This document shows positions 53,258-62,565 of a stretch of 64,000 nucleotides of DNA, piece after piece. This stretch comes from Bradyrhizobium sp. B097 (GTDB lineage Bacteria; Pseudomonadota; Alphaproteobacteria; Rhizobiales; Xanthobacteraceae), in the NCBI RefSeq assembly GCF_038957035.1, contig NZ_CP152412.1, positions 5,886,501 to 5,950,500 on the forward strand, given 5' to 3'. Within the stretch, counting starts at the first letter, position 1. The number at the start of each line of letters is the position of its first letter. The translations under genes were made by a program, and so were the position numbers. The notes beneath the pieces were generated by a model that was not told where the DNA came from, did not search any database, and saw only the letters and a program-made list of their open reading frames with translations.

Positions 53258-54565
53258 ATGAAGATTGCAATGGTTGGAACGGGATATGTAGGTCTCGTAT
53301 CCGGAGCGTGTTTTGCCGATTTCGGCCATCAGGTCGTGTGTGTCGACAAGGACGCCGGCAAGATCGAAGCCCTGAAGCGCGGCAAGATCCCGATCTATGA
53401 GACCGACCTCGATAAGCTCGTCGAGACCAATACCGCCGCCGGACGGCTGACCTTCACGACGGAGCTCGCGGGCGCCGTCGGCGACGCCGATGCCGTCTTC
53501 ATCGCGGTGGGAACACCCTCGCGGCGCGGCGATGGCCATGCGGACCTGAGCTACGTCTACGCTGCCGCCAAGGAGATCGGCGCAGCGCTGAAGAAGTTCA
53601 CCGTGGTGGTGACGAAGTCGACCGTGCCCGTGGGCACCGGCGACGAGGTGGAACGCCTGATCCGCGAGACCCGTCCCGACGCGGATTTCGCGGTCGCTTC
53701 GAACCCCGAATTCCTGCGCGAAGGCGCCGCGATCCAGGATTTTCGCCATCCCGACCGGATCGTCGTCGGCACCGAGGACGATCGGGCCAAGAGGGTGATG
53801 GGCGAAGTCTATCGCCCGCTCTATTTGAACCAGGCCCCGATCCTCTATACGGCACGACGCACGGCGGAATTGATCAAATACGCCGCAAATGCCTTCCTCG
53901 CCACCAAGATCACCTTCATCAACGAGATCGCCGATCTCTCCGAAAAGGTCGGGGCGAACGTACAGGAAGTCGCGCGCGGCATCGGGCTCGACAACCGGAT
54001 CGGAACCAAGTTCCTGCATGCCGGCGCAGGCTATGGCGGCTCGTGTTTCCCGAAGGATACCCGCGCCTTGTTCAAGACGGCGCTCGATCACGACGTCCAG
54101 CTGAAGATTGTCGAAGCCACGCTGACCGCGAACGACAACCGCAAGCGCGCGATGGCGCGCAAGGTCGCCAACGTGCTCGGCGGAGAGCTGCGCGGCAAGA
54201 CGATCGGCGTGCTCGGCCTGACCTTCAAGCCCGATACCGACGACATGCGCGAGGCACCGTCGATCCCGCTGATCAATGGCCTGATCGACTTCGGCGCGAG
54301 CGTTCGCGCCTACGATCCGGTCGGCATGGAGCAGGCCCGCAAGGAATTGCCCGAGATCGCGTACTGCAAGGACGCCTATGAATGCGCCCGCCAGGCGGAT
54401 GCGCTGGTGATCGTGACCGAGTGGCGCCAGTTCCGCGCGCTCGATCTGAAGCGCATCAAGCAGGAAATGAAGCATCCGGTCGTCGTCGACCTGCGCAACA
54501 TCTACCGGCCGGACGAGATGGCCGCGCACGGCTTCACCTACGACAGCATCGGCCGGCCGCGCTAA
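53258..54565 (+). CDS. ugd: UDP-glucose 6-dehydrogenase
   Basis: 435 residues. NAD-binding MKIAMVGTGYVGLVSGACFADFGH, the central segment with VASNPEFLREGAAIQDFRHPDRIV, the catalytic Cys263 in AGYGGSCFPKDTRAL, and the C-terminal Rossmann-like domain (VLGLTFKPDTDDMREAPS). It oxidises UDP-glucose to UDP-glucuronate with two NAD+, supplying uronic acid for surface polysaccharide. It is a single gene with its own terminator. Confidence 0.95.
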   Translation: MKIAMVGTGYVGLVSGACFADFGHQVVCVDKDAGKIEALKRGKIPIYETDLDKLVETNTAAGRLTFTTELAGAVGDADAVFIAVGTPSRRGDGHADLSYVYAAAKEIGAALKKFTVVVTKSTVPVGTGDEVERLIRETRPDADFAVASNPEFLREGAAIQDFRHPDRIVVGTEDDRAKRVMGEVYRPLYLNQAPILYTARRTAELIKYAANAFLATKITFINEIADLSEKVGANVQEVARGIGLDNRIGTKFLHAGAGYGGSCFPKDTRALFKTALDHDVQLKIVEATLTANDNRKRAMARKVANVLGGELRGKTIGVLGLTFKPDTDDMREAPSIPLINGLIDFGASVRAYDPVGMEQARKELPEIAYCKDAYECARQADALVIVTEWRQFRALDLKRIKQEMKHPVVVDLRNIYRPDEMAAHGFTYDSIGRPR

Positions 54566-54592
54566 GCGGCCGCGCCGGCGCCGTCCAATCCC

Positions 54593-54628
54593 AAAGCGCG
54601 ATGAGGTTGAATCCTCATCGCGCTTTTT
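54593..54628 (+). terminator. intrinsic terminator between convergent ugd and rfbD
   Basis: AAAGCGCGATGAGG and CCTCATCGCGCTTT form a perfect 14-bp stem around TTGAAT, continued by TT after the stem. The A-tract on the left gives a short T-tail for the minus strand as well, so it may serve both ugd and rfbD. Confidence 0.9.
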
Positions 54629-54702
54629 GCTTGTTGTCTCAGCATCAACTCAGCGCAAACGCCCGGCATTTGCCGCAGGAAATCCGGTTCGCACCTTGAG
54701 CC

Positions 54703-55614
54703 CTAGGCGTGGGCGGGCACGCCGAGCTGGACATACGAGTCCAGCTCGCTTGCGAGCGCTTCCTGCCACGTCGGCATCGCGACCCCGAACTGCGTCTTGA
54801 GCCGCGTCAGATCCAACCGTGAATTGCCCGGACGGACCGCTTTGGTCGGGAAATCGGCCGTCGCAATCGGAACGATGTTGTCGACCGCGAGCGTGACGCC
54901 ACGCGACCTCAGCCCGCCGACAATGGCGGTTGCAAAGCCGTGCCAGCTGGTTTCGCCGGCGCAAACAAGATTGACGACACCGCCCCTGCGCGCGAGCTGA
55001 TCGTGCAGCGTGGCGATGTTCGGCAGGACGATGCCGGCGACCGCGCTCGCAATCGCCTGTGCCGTCGTCGGCGCGCCGATTTGATCGGCCACGATCCGCA
55101 GCTCCTTACGCTCGCCGGCGAGCCGCGCGATGGTGCGCAGGAAATTCGTGCCCTTTGCGGCATAGACCCAGGAGGTCCGCGCGATCAGATGCGCCCCACC
55201 CGCCGCCTGGATCGCGACATCGCCGGCAAGCTTGCTTGCGCCGTAGGCCGACAACGGTTCGGTCGGGCTGTCCTCGCGCCACGACCGGTCTCCTGAACCA
55301 TTGAAAACGTAGTCCGTGGAGAAATGCACCAGCGGCACGCGGTTCGCTGCGGCCCATTTCGCGAGCGCTTCGGGTCCCCTGGCGTTGATCAGGAACGCCA
55401 GCTCGCGCTCGTCCTCGGCGCGATCGACGGCCGTATAGGCGGCGGGATTGATGATGAGATCGGGCTTCAGTCGCTCGAGCTCGTCCGTCAACATCTCCGG
55501 TTTCGCGAGATCGAACTCCGCGGTCGGCGGCGCGATGATGGTGCCGTGGCCTTCCAGCAGAGGCTTGAGCGCACTGCCAACCTGGCCGCGCGTTCCCGTC
55601 AAAAGAATCCGCAT
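54703..55614 (-). CDS. rfbD: dTDP-4-dehydrorhamnose reductase
   Basis: 303 residues: NAD(P)-binding LLTGTRGQVGSALKPLL, catalytic pair YGASKLAGD, and the signature VPLVHFSTDYVFNGSG. It performs the last step of dTDP-L-rhamnose synthesis. The start ATG shares a base with the stop of rfbC. It is convergent with ugd. Confidence 0.93.
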   Translation of the reverse strand: MRILLTGTRGQVGSALKPLLEGHGTIIAPPTAEFDLAKPEMLTDELERLKPDLIINPAAYTAVDRAEDERELAFLINARGPEALAKWAAANRVPLVHFSTDYVFNGSGDRSWREDSPTEPLSAYGASKLAGDVAIQAAGGAHLIARTSWVYAAKGTNFLRTIARLAGERKELRIVADQIGAPTTAQAIASAVAGIVLPNIATLHDQLARRGGVVNLVCAGETSWHGFATAIVGGLRSRGVTLAVDNIVPIATADFPTKAVRPGNSRLDLTRLKTQFGVAMPTWQEALASELDSYVQLGVPAHA

Positions 55615-56168
55615 CAGATTTGTCCATAGGTCGGAAGATTGCTGGCGTCGGCGAGCAGCGGCGCATCCGCATCCTTGGCCGACAGCTGTGGCTTATCGAC
55701 GCCCCATTTGATCCCGATCGCCGGATCGTTCCACCGGATCGAGAGCTCGTCCTTGGGGCTGTAGAAGTCATCGCATTTGTAGAAGAAGTCGGCGGTTTCC
55801 GAGAGCACCACGAAGCCGTGGGCAAAGCCGCGCGGCACCCATAGCTGCCGGCGGTTGTCCTCGCTCAATTCGACCGCGACGTGCTTGCCGAAGTTCGGGC
55901 TGCCGACACGCACGTCGACGGCAACGTCCAGCACCTTGCCGCGCAGCACGGTCACGAGCTTGCCCTGGGTGAGCGGGTTTTGCAGGTGCAGCCCGCGCAG
56001 CACGCCGTAGGCCGAGCGGGACATGTTGTCCTGCACGAAGGGGCGCGTGATGCCGTGCTCGACATAACGGGGCGACTGGTAGGTCTCGAGGAAGAAGCCG
56101 CGCTGGTCGCCGAACAGCTTCGGCTCGACGATCAGAACTTCAGGAAGCTCGGTCTTGATGACGTTCAT
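55614..56168 (-). CDS. rfbC: dTDP-4-dehydrorhamnose 3,5-epimerase
   Basis: 184 residues, cupin fold: QDNMSRSAYGVLRGLHLQNP with the catalytic His, then GKLVTVLRGKVLDVAVDVR, WVPRGFAHGFVVLSETADFFYKCDDFYSP. It epimerises dTDP-4-keto-6-deoxyglucose at C3 and C5. It is the first gene of a two-gene operon with rfbD and divergent from rfbA over 109 bp. Confidence 0.94.
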   Translation of the reverse strand: MNVIKTELPEVLIVEPKLFGDQRGFFLETYQSPRYVEHGITRPFVQDNMSRSAYGVLRGLHLQNPLTQGKLVTVLRGKVLDVAVDVRVGSPNFGKHVAVELSEDNRRQLWVPRGFAHGFVVLSETADFFYKCDDFYSPKDELSIRWNDPAIGIKWGVDKPQLSAKDADAPLLADASNLPTYGQI

Positions 56169-56277
56169 TTAACATTTGTTCCAGTTTGACGCGCCCGAAA
56201 TGTTAATTTCCACCTCATAACAAACTTGTGCAGCGCACGCTATATGTTATGTTCTGATAATCAAATTGTGAGGGACC

Positions 56278-57189
56278 ATGAAAGGCATTATCCTTGCCGG
56301 TGGCACCGGCTCGCGCCTCTACCCCGTGACCACCGTCGTCTCCAAGCAGCTGCTGCCCGTCTTCGACAAGCCGATGATCTATTATCCGCTGTCGACGCTG
56401 ATGCTCGGCGGAATCCGCGATATCCTGATCATCTCCACGCCGCAGGACAAGCCGCTGTTCCAGCGCCTGCTCGGCGACGGCAGCGAGATGGGTGTCCGGT
56501 TCGCCTATGCCACCCAGGAGACCCCGCGGGGCCTCGCCGACGCCTTCATCGTCGGACGCGAGTTCATCGGCGATGACTCGGTCGCCCTTGTGTTAGGGGA
56601 TAACATTTTCTACGGCCACGGCCTGCCGAGCATGCTGTCGGCCGCCTCGGTCCGCAAGAAGGGCGCCACCGTGTTCGGCTACGTCGTCAACGCGCCGGAA
56701 CAGTACGGCGTGATCGAGCTGGACGGCACCGGACGGGCGCTGTCGATCGAGGAGAAGCCGAAGCGGCCGAAGTCCAACGTCGCGGTCACCGGTCTCTATT
56801 TCTACGACAATGACGTGGTCGACATCGCCGCCGGCATCAAGCCGTCGCCGCGCGGCGAGATCGAGATCACCGACGTCAACAAGGCCTATCTCGAGCGCGG
56901 CGACCTCTATGTCGAGGTGCTCGGCCGCGGCTTTGCCTGGCTCGACACCGGCACCCATTCCTCGCTGGTCGAGGCCAGCCATTTCGTACAGATCCTGGAG
57001 CAGCGCCAGGGCCTGCGCATCGCCTGCCCCGAGGAGATCGCGCTGCGCCAGGGTTACATCTCGCTGGAAGCCTTCGCGAGGGTGGCACAGAAGACCGCCA
57101 AGAGCAGCTACGGCGAGTATCTGCTGTCGGTCTACCGCTCGTTCCAGGGTCAGCCCCGCACTGCCGAGGTATTCAAACATGCGGTTTAA
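56278..57189 (+). CDS. rfbA: glucose-1-phosphate thymidylyltransferase
   Basis: 303 residues: nucleotide-binding [38 protein letters not shown] in parts, [11 protein letters not shown] and [20 protein letters not shown]. It makes dTDP-glucose from glucose-1-phosphate and dTTP, the entry step of the rhamnose pathway. The ATG follows GAGGGA. It overlaps rfbB by 11 nt. Confidence 0.95.
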   Translation: MKGIILAGGTGSRLYPVTTVVSKQLLPVFDKPMIYYPLSTLMLGGIRDILIISTPQDKPLFQRLLGDGSEMGVRFAYATQETPRGLADAFIVGREFIGDDSVALVLGDNIFYGHGLPSMLSAASVRKKGATVFGYVVNAPEQYGVIELDGTGRALSIEEKPKRPKSNVAVTGLYFYDNDVVDIAAGIKPSPRGEIEITDVNKAYLERGDLYVEVLGRGFAWLDTGTHSSLVEASHFVQILEQRQGLRIACPEEIALRQGYISLEAFARVAQKTAKSSYGEYLLSVYRSFQGQPRTAEVFKHAV

Positions 57190-58246
57190 GGGATCGACGA
57201 TCTTCGTCACCGGCGGCGCGGGCTTCATCGGCTCCGCCGTGGTCCGGCACCTGCTGCGGGACACCCACGCCCGCGTCGTCAACATCGACAAGCTGACCTA
57301 TGCGGCGAACCTGGCCTCCCTGCCCGGCTCGGCCGAGAGCCTGAACTACACCTTCGAGAAGGCCTGCATCTGCGAAGCACAGGTCCTGCGCCGGCTGTTC
57401 GAGAAATATCAGCCCGATGCGGTGATGAATCTTGCGGCGGAAAGCCATGTCGACCGCTCGATCGACGGTCCCGGCGAATTCATCCAGACCAACATCGTCG
57501 GCACCTTCACGATCCTGCAGGAGACGCTGCGCCACTGGCGCACGCTCTCGCCCGAGAAGCGCGACCAGTTCCGCTTCCTGCACATCTCGACCGACGAGGT
57601 GTTCGGGTCGCTCGGCGACGAAGGCCTGTTCACCGAGACCACGGCCTATGCGCCGAACTCGCCCTATTCGGCCAGCAAGGCCTCGTCCGATCATCTGGTG
57701 CGCGCTTGGCGCGAGACCTATGATTTGCCGACCCTGGTGACCAACTGCTCCAACAATTACGGCCCCTATCACTTCCCCGAGAAGCTGATCCCGCACATGA
57801 TCATCAAGGGGCTCGCCGGCGAGCCGCTGCCGGTCTATGGCGACGGCCAGAACGTTCGTGACTGGCTGTTCGTCGAGGACCACGCCAGGGCGCTGACCTT
57901 GGTGCTGGAGCGCGGCGAGGTCGGCGAGACCTACAATGTCGGCGGCCGCAACGAGCGCACCAACCTGCATGTCGTGGAAAGCATCTGCGACCTGCTCGAC
58001 GACGTCATGCCGGCTGCGGCCGGCCCGCGGCGGCAGCTGATCAACTTCGTCGCCGACCGGCCGGGCCACGACCGCCGCTACGCCATCGACGCCACCAAGC
58101 TCGAGACCGAGCTCGGCTGGCGCGCCGAGGAGAATTTCGAGACCGGCATCGCCAAGACGGTGCGCTGGTATGTCGACGAGCAACCCTGGTGGCGCGCGAT
58201 CCTGGAGCGCGGCTACAAGGTGGAGCGCGTCGGGCTGAACCAGTAA
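57179..58246 (+). CDS. rfbB: dTDP-glucose 4,6-dehydratase
   Basis: 355 residues from ATG 57179, inside the end of rfbA. NAD-binding [18 protein letters not shown], active-site [12 protein letters not shown] with the Asp-Glu pair, and [15 protein letters not shown] with Tyr-x3-Lys. It converts dTDP-glucose to the 4-keto-6-deoxy sugar. With rfbA, rfbC and rfbD it completes the dTDP-L-rhamnose pathway within 3.6 kb. Confidence 0.95.
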   Translation: MRFKGSTIFVTGGAGFIGSAVVRHLLRDTHARVVNIDKLTYAANLASLPGSAESLNYTFEKACICEAQVLRRLFEKYQPDAVMNLAAESHVDRSIDGPGEFIQTNIVGTFTILQETLRHWRTLSPEKRDQFRFLHISTDEVFGSLGDEGLFTETTAYAPNSPYSASKASSDHLVRAWRETYDLPTLVTNCSNNYGPYHFPEKLIPHMIIKGLAGEPLPVYGDGQNVRDWLFVEDHARALTLVLERGEVGETYNVGGRNERTNLHVVESICDLLDDVMPAAAGPRRQLINFVADRPGHDRRYAIDATKLETELGWRAEENFETGIAKTVRWYVDEQPWWRAILERGYKVERVGLNQ

Positions 58247-58443
58247 TCGCCGCTCTCTCCAAATCACGGGCGTGGATGGCGATGATGTTGGCGCGTATGC
58301 ACGACCGGATTCGAATTTGTGAGCTATAGGCGGGAATGAACTGAGCAGCTGATCTGGATCGCAACGGCGTGCCGGCATTAGGCATGTCGAGCGCCCCGGC
58401 GACGACAAGTTGCTCTCGGTCACGGACATGGAGGAGACGTCAA

Positions 58444-59004
58444 TTGCTACCAAGAATGTCGAAAGAAGAAGCGGATCTTTTCCTATCATTCGTGAGAAAT
58501 AGCCGCGACTACGTCGAGTTCGGAACGGGCGGAAGTACGGTCATTGCATCAAGGCACGTCAAGAATTCAATTACGTCCGTCGATTCCTCACGGGGATGGC
58601 TGGACCAGGTCGATCGCGCCTGCACCTCAAGCCGCACAAAACCTCTCTTGACATTCATCGACATCGGACCGACCGGCGAATGGGGTTTTCCGATCGATCC
58701 GTCAACGAAGCCACGTTGGCCGGATTATCATTCGACCATCTGGAATACGCCGGGCAGCGCCAACGCCGATCTGTATCTCGTCGACGGTCGCTTCCGAGTT
58801 GCATGCTTCGCCCAGATTGTCTTGCACTGCAATCCAGCAGCAATCATCGGCATGCACGACTTCAGCTCGCGCCCGGCCTATCACTGTGTCAGAGAGATAG
58901 CTCGCGAAATTGCAACGGCCGGCGACATGTCGTTCTTCGTGCCGCTTGCGAACAGAAAAGCTGCGGAAGCGATACTTGAGTCGTCTTGCGCAGAGCCGTC
59001 CTAA
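58444..59004 (+). CDS. Rossmann-fold (methyltransferase-like) protein of unknown function
   Basis: About 186 residues. RDYVEFGTGGSTVIASRHVKNSITSVDSSRGWLDQV resembles the nucleotide-binding loop of class I SAM-dependent methyltransferases; NADLYLVDGRFRVACFAQIVLH and AIIGMHDFSSRPAYHCVREI complete the fold. The start is best at TTG 58444, 6 nt from GAGGAGA; the next ATG (58456) is too far from that site. Similar proteins occur in polysaccharide clusters. The substrate is unknown. The GC content is lower than in rfbB. Confidence 0.65.
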   Translation: MLPRMSKEEADLFLSFVRNSRDYVEFGTGGSTVIASRHVKNSITSVDSSRGWLDQVDRACTSSRTKPLLTFIDIGPTGEWGFPIDPSTKPRWPDYHSTIWNTPGSANADLYLVDGRFRVACFAQIVLHCNPAAIIGMHDFSSRPAYHCVREIAREIATAGDMSFFVPLANRKAAEAILESSCAEPS

Positions 59005-59186
59005 GGCGCTTTCGAACGAAGCTGGCACCGGTTCGCGCGCCTCAAAGCAAGACGCTGAGCCCCGGCAATCAGAACTGAGGCCGCAGCCGGTAGGACCCCG
59101 CCGACAGGTCGAAGACTACGTTGGGTGGCCTGCCGTCCGATCGCTATCGGCGGCAATGGCCCCCGGCAACCAAGGCAGATCCAACC

Positions 59187-60215
59187 TCAAGAAGGCAGCA
59201 TCTCAGCGCAAAGTGCGCCAAAGGAAGCGCCGAACTCGGCAAAGACGCGCGCCTCATCGGGCGATGCAAACTCAACTTTACCCGACTGCTCAATTCGCAT
59301 CGATCCGCGTCCCAAGGGAGCGAGTTCGGATCCGGGATCTTCTCGGAGAGAGAGCAGCCGCTTGATCTCGGTTACGTACAGCTTCTCGTTTTCTGTCGCT
59401 CGCGATAGGTCTCGCTCCAGAGCCTTCTCAACCGAATCTCCGGACTGCAAGAAGCCTCGCGCAATCAGCTTGTTCATGTTGGCGCGAACCCGCTGCGCCG
59501 GCGACAAGGTCGCCATATGCAGCAGGAAGAATCCGAACCACGCCGCAGGGGCCTTCTTTCCCTTGGCGATCTGGCAATTGTGATTGACCTCTCCCGACAG
59601 GGGCGCCGCGGCTGACCGGATCAAAGGCTTGCCCCAGGCCAACCCATGCCGAAGCGTGCCCAATTCGGTGCCGCACAGCATTCTGTCGCGATAGGAAGGA
59701 GCGTTGTACAGCCAGGTCGACGGGATAAACGCGCCGCCTTCCTTGTCTTTCAAGCGATCCAACATCGCAGCGTCGCGGATGAACCGTTCGCCGTCATAAA
59801 ACGTGAGAAATTCGTCCGTATCCAAAAAGCAAAAGAAATCGGAAGACGCAGAAAGGCTTGCGTAAAGACTTTCGAATTTGTTGGCATTGTGCAGGTCGTT
59901 GTGAAACCCGCCGAAACGGGCGACCAGCAGGTCCGGAACCAGATTTTCGTAAATCGACAGGACCTTGGCGTCGGAAGATCCGTTGTCAAAAATGATCAGG
60001 TTCGAGTCACCGACAATTTGCCTGTGATGGGCTGCCCAATCGGCAAGGAAATACGGGTCATCCTTCGTCTTGAGGACAATCTTGAGCGTTCCACGGGTGC
60101 TGCGGATACGGTCACAAATCGCAGTAGACTTATCTTCCCATGCAACGAGCGGCATCAAACACGGTCCCTGTGCGTAGCAATTAACATCGATCGGTTTTAG
60201 CCGATCTAAGTTCAT
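59187..60215 (-). CDS. glycosyltransferase family 2-like protein (PF13704/GT92-like)
   Basis: 342 residues. TLKIVLKTKDDPYFLADWAAHHRQIVGDSNLIIFDNGSSD is the nucleotide-sugar-binding start of the Glyco_tranf_2_4 type, and FFCFLDTDEFL provides the D-x-D metal motif. A later HNCQIAKG and HMATLSPAQR are further conserved-looking parts. No membrane helix. It is divergent from the secreted WbsX-like gene over 77 bp and convergent with the methyltransferase-like gene across 182 bp in which I see nothing. The acceptor is unknown. Confidence 0.75.
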   Translation of the reverse strand: MNLDRLKPIDVNCYAQGPCLMPLVAWEDKSTAICDRIRSTRGTLKIVLKTKDDPYFLADWAAHHRQIVGDSNLIIFDNGSSDAKVLSIYENLVPDLLVARFGGFHNDLHNANKFESLYASLSASSDFFCFLDTDEFLTFYDGERFIRDAAMLDRLKDKEGGAFIPSTWLYNAPSYRDRMLCGTELGTLRHGLAWGKPLIRSAAAPLSGEVNHNCQIAKGKKAPAAWFGFFLLHMATLSPAQRVRANMNKLIARGFLQSGDSVEKALERDLSRATENEKLYVTEIKRLLSLREDPGSELAPLGRGSMRIEQSGKVEFASPDEARVFAEFGASFGALCAEMLPS

Positions 60216-60292
60216 CGCGCAGAAAAAGTTTGGCCTAACATTAGCCTTACCATCCCTCGATCATTAGGTTGTTTTTGAGGAGAAGCAACAGG

Positions 60293-61492
60293 ATGTTTGG
60301 CAAAACAACCACGAGGCCCTCGAGGATGCTGACACGACGATTGTTCCTGGCCTTGGGCTCTGCTGGCATCAGCTATGCGTTTGGCCGCCGCCTGGCCGCC
60401 AGGCAAGTCGCGCCTCCCACCGACCGCCCCCTCGTGGGCGCGATCAGGTGGGACGCATGGTATGCCCCCGGGTCGACGTCGACCACAGCGGTTCAAACAT
60501 CGCTCTCTCCCGCGCAGTACCATTGGCGAGTTCCATTCTTTGCGAAGGAGACCACCGGCAAGGGCCGCAGCGAGGTTGCCTTTCCGGAGATCACGCAACA
60601 AACGATCGACAAGGAAATCAAGCAGGCCGTCTTCGCAGGCATCGACTACTGGGCCTTTGTCGCCTACGGCTCGGCCGACCCGATGTCGAGAGCCCTGAAG
60701 GTGTTCAGGGAAAGCCCTATCAAGAACGAGATTTCGTACTGCATTTTTACGGAATTCCCGCGATGGGGCTCCCACGACAAGCCAAGCCCGATGATCGATG
60801 AACACGTCAGTCTCATGGGCGACAAAAACTACCTGAGAGTATCGGGCGGGCGGCCAATGTATTTTCTCGGCTTCATCCATGAGGCCGACGTTCAAAAACG
60901 CTGGGGTGGGGTGGAGAACCTTCGGTCCCAGATCGAGCAATTCAGGGCGCGTGTAACGGGCGCGGGGCATGGAAATCCGTATCTGGTGCTCACCGGCGAC
61001 AAGAAGCTGCTTTATGAACAGGGTGCTTTTCTAACGGCCGATGCTGTCAGTTCCTATGCCGGAGTTTACGGTAGCGTCCGTGGTTCTTATGCCGACCTTG
61101 CACGTGGCGCGGAGCGGGATTGGAATGAGCTCGCCAAGAGCCAGCTCCCCGTCATCCCCACCGTGATGACTGGCTGGGACCGCCGTCCACGCATCGAACG
61201 TCCAGTCCCCTGGGAGGCCGCCAAGCAGCGCCCGGGCGTTGGAATGGAAAACTTCTTCATTGCACCGACCGGGCCGGAGCTTTCCGATCATCTGCATCGC
61301 TCGATCGCATGGAGGTCTGCTCAACCGGAGGAGCTGAAATCCCCTGCGATCCTGATTTACGCATGGAATGAAAACGATGAGGGCGGATGGCTCGTCCCTA
61401 CATTGCCGTGCAGAACCGAACGCCTGGAGGCGTTGCGCAAGGTCCTGAAGGACCTTCATAACGAACAGTCCAAGAGCCCGAACCTTTGCTAG
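60293..61492 (+). CDS. exported WbsX/GH99-like protein
   Basis: About 399 residues. The N-terminus has a twin-arginine-type signal (MLTRRLFLALGSAGISYAFG). The mature part shows GAIRWDAWYAPGSTSTTAV, a segment IDYWAFVAYGSAD, and a closing ILIYAWNENDEGGWLVPTLP, which recall the GH99-like/WbsX fold seen in polysaccharide clusters. The start ATG 60293 lies 10 nt after AGGAG; ATG 60326 directly at the signal is possible. Export suggests action on a surface or periplasmic glycan. The stop codon lies within the first unit of a 17-bp tandem repeat. Confidence 0.65.
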   Translation: MFGKTTTRPSRMLTRRLFLALGSAGISYAFGRRLAARQVAPPTDRPLVGAIRWDAWYAPGSTSTTAVQTSLSPAQYHWRVPFFAKETTGKGRSEVAFPEITQQTIDKEIKQAVFAGIDYWAFVAYGSADPMSRALKVFRESPIKNEISYCIFTEFPRWGSHDKPSPMIDEHVSLMGDKNYLRVSGGRPMYFLGFIHEADVQKRWGGVENLRSQIEQFRARVTGAGHGNPYLVLTGDKKLLYEQGAFLTADAVSSYAGVYGSVRGSYADLARGAERDWNELAKSQLPVIPTVMTGWDRRPRIERPVPWEAAKQRPGVGMENFFIAPTGPELSDHLHRSIAWRSAQPEELKSPAILIYAWNENDEGGWLVPTLPCRTERLEALRKVLKDLHNEQSKSPNLC

Positions 61493-61566
61493 CATCGAAG
61501 CCTTGCTAGCATCGAAGCCTTGCTAGCATTGGAGCCTTGCTAGCATTGGAGCCTTGCTAGCATTGG
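61486..61566. repeat. 17-bp tandem repeat, about 4.8 copies
   Basis: Units at 61486, 61503, 61520, 61537 and a partial one at 61554. Units 1-2 are TTGCTAGCATCGAAGCC and units 3-4 are TTGCTAGCATTGGAGCC, differing at two positions. Each unit holds the palindrome GCTAGC. The array starts inside the last codons of the exported WbsX-like gene and may vary in copy number by slippage. Confidence 0.88.
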
Positions 61567-61629
61567 CAATGCGAGGCGTGAACGCCTACAGGCCTCTTCA
61601 GCCTGCGGTCTCGCCTCGGCCGCATTTCT

Positions 61630-62553
61630 CTAATGCCATTCAGCCGGAACCGTCCACTGGTTCTTCTCCACCGTCCTGTGCTCGGCCATGTAAGGCGCGT
61701 ACAGTTGCCGCATCCAATAATTGAAGTTCGGGTAGTTCTTGATCAGCCGATAGAAAGCATCCCCCATGTTCAGAGGGCTGAGACAAGTCCGGTTGGACGG
61801 TTTGGAGACCATCGCGCGCAGCGAATAGGTCTGCATGCAAGCCCTCGTTTCGCTTTCGGCCACCGAACTTAGTCCACGAAAACTATTGGATGCGTGCAAC
61901 CGATACATGTACTGATCGGCTTCGACATATTTTGGCTCAACGATCGTGATCGCTCGCAGCGCGAATTCCCAATCGTGACAATATTTGAGGTCGGCAAACC
62001 ACCCAGTCCGCCTCAACAATTCTGCGCTCAACACAAAATTTCCCGTTGAAGCTGCTATCTGCGACTCCAGGAAAGACCAAGACAGCGGGCGATCGGCACC
62101 TGCAGCCTGACTCGTTGCGTATCTGAGGCGCGCCGGAAACTGATAGCTCTTGATCGATTTCCCGTTCTCGTCGATCGGCTCAATCGAGGAAAAACCGAAG
62201 AACAGCTTTTCAGCACCATGGCGACCGACAAATGCCTCAACCCGCTCCTTCGAAAAGGCATCGTCCGAGTTAAGCAAGAACAACATTTCGCCCGTTGCGA
62301 GAGACAACGCACGATTCCAGGTGAAATGCGCTCCCATGTTCGTGGGATTCTTCAGCAACTTGCACGATGCAAAGCGCTTGGCGAACGATTTCCGCTTCAG
62401 GAGCCTCTCGGCCAACTGGAAGCTGTTGTCCGGCGAGTTGTCGTCGACGATGATCAGCTCGAGTTCGGGATATGTCTGATCGAAAACCGTCTCGAGGCAG
62501 TGCTCGAGATAGGCCTCGTGCTTGTAGCAAGCAATCACCACGCTGGCTAACAT
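61630..62553 (-). CDS. family 2 glycosyltransferase
   Basis: 307 residues, single GT-A domain: MLASVVIACYKHEAYLEHCLETVFDQTYPELELIIVDDNSPD in parts, FLLNSDDAFS with the D-x-D-like motif, then KYCHDWEFALRAITI. No membrane helix. It starts 12 bp after the stop of the upstream WbsX gene, so the two are co-transcribed. The donor and acceptor are unknown. Confidence 0.87.
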   Translation of the reverse strand: MLASVVIACYKHEAYLEHCLETVFDQTYPELELIIVDDNSPDNSFQLAERLLKRKSFAKRFASCKLLKNPTNMGAHFTWNRALSLATGEMLFLLNSDDAFSKERVEAFVGRHGAEKLFFGFSSIEPIDENGKSIKSYQFPARLRYATSQAAGADRPLSWSFLESQIAASTGNFVLSAELLRRTGWFADLKYCHDWEFALRAITIVEPKYVEADQYMYRLHASNSFRGLSSVAESETRACMQTYSLRAMVSKPSNRTCLSPLNMGDAFYRLIKNYPNFNYWMRQLYAPYMAEHRTVEKNQWTVPAEWH

Positions 62554-62565
62554 TTGATCCTCAAC

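Noticed and set aside
61486..61566. possible CRISPR array
   Set aside because: The 17-bp units are directly abutting with no spacers, so this is a simple tandem repeat.
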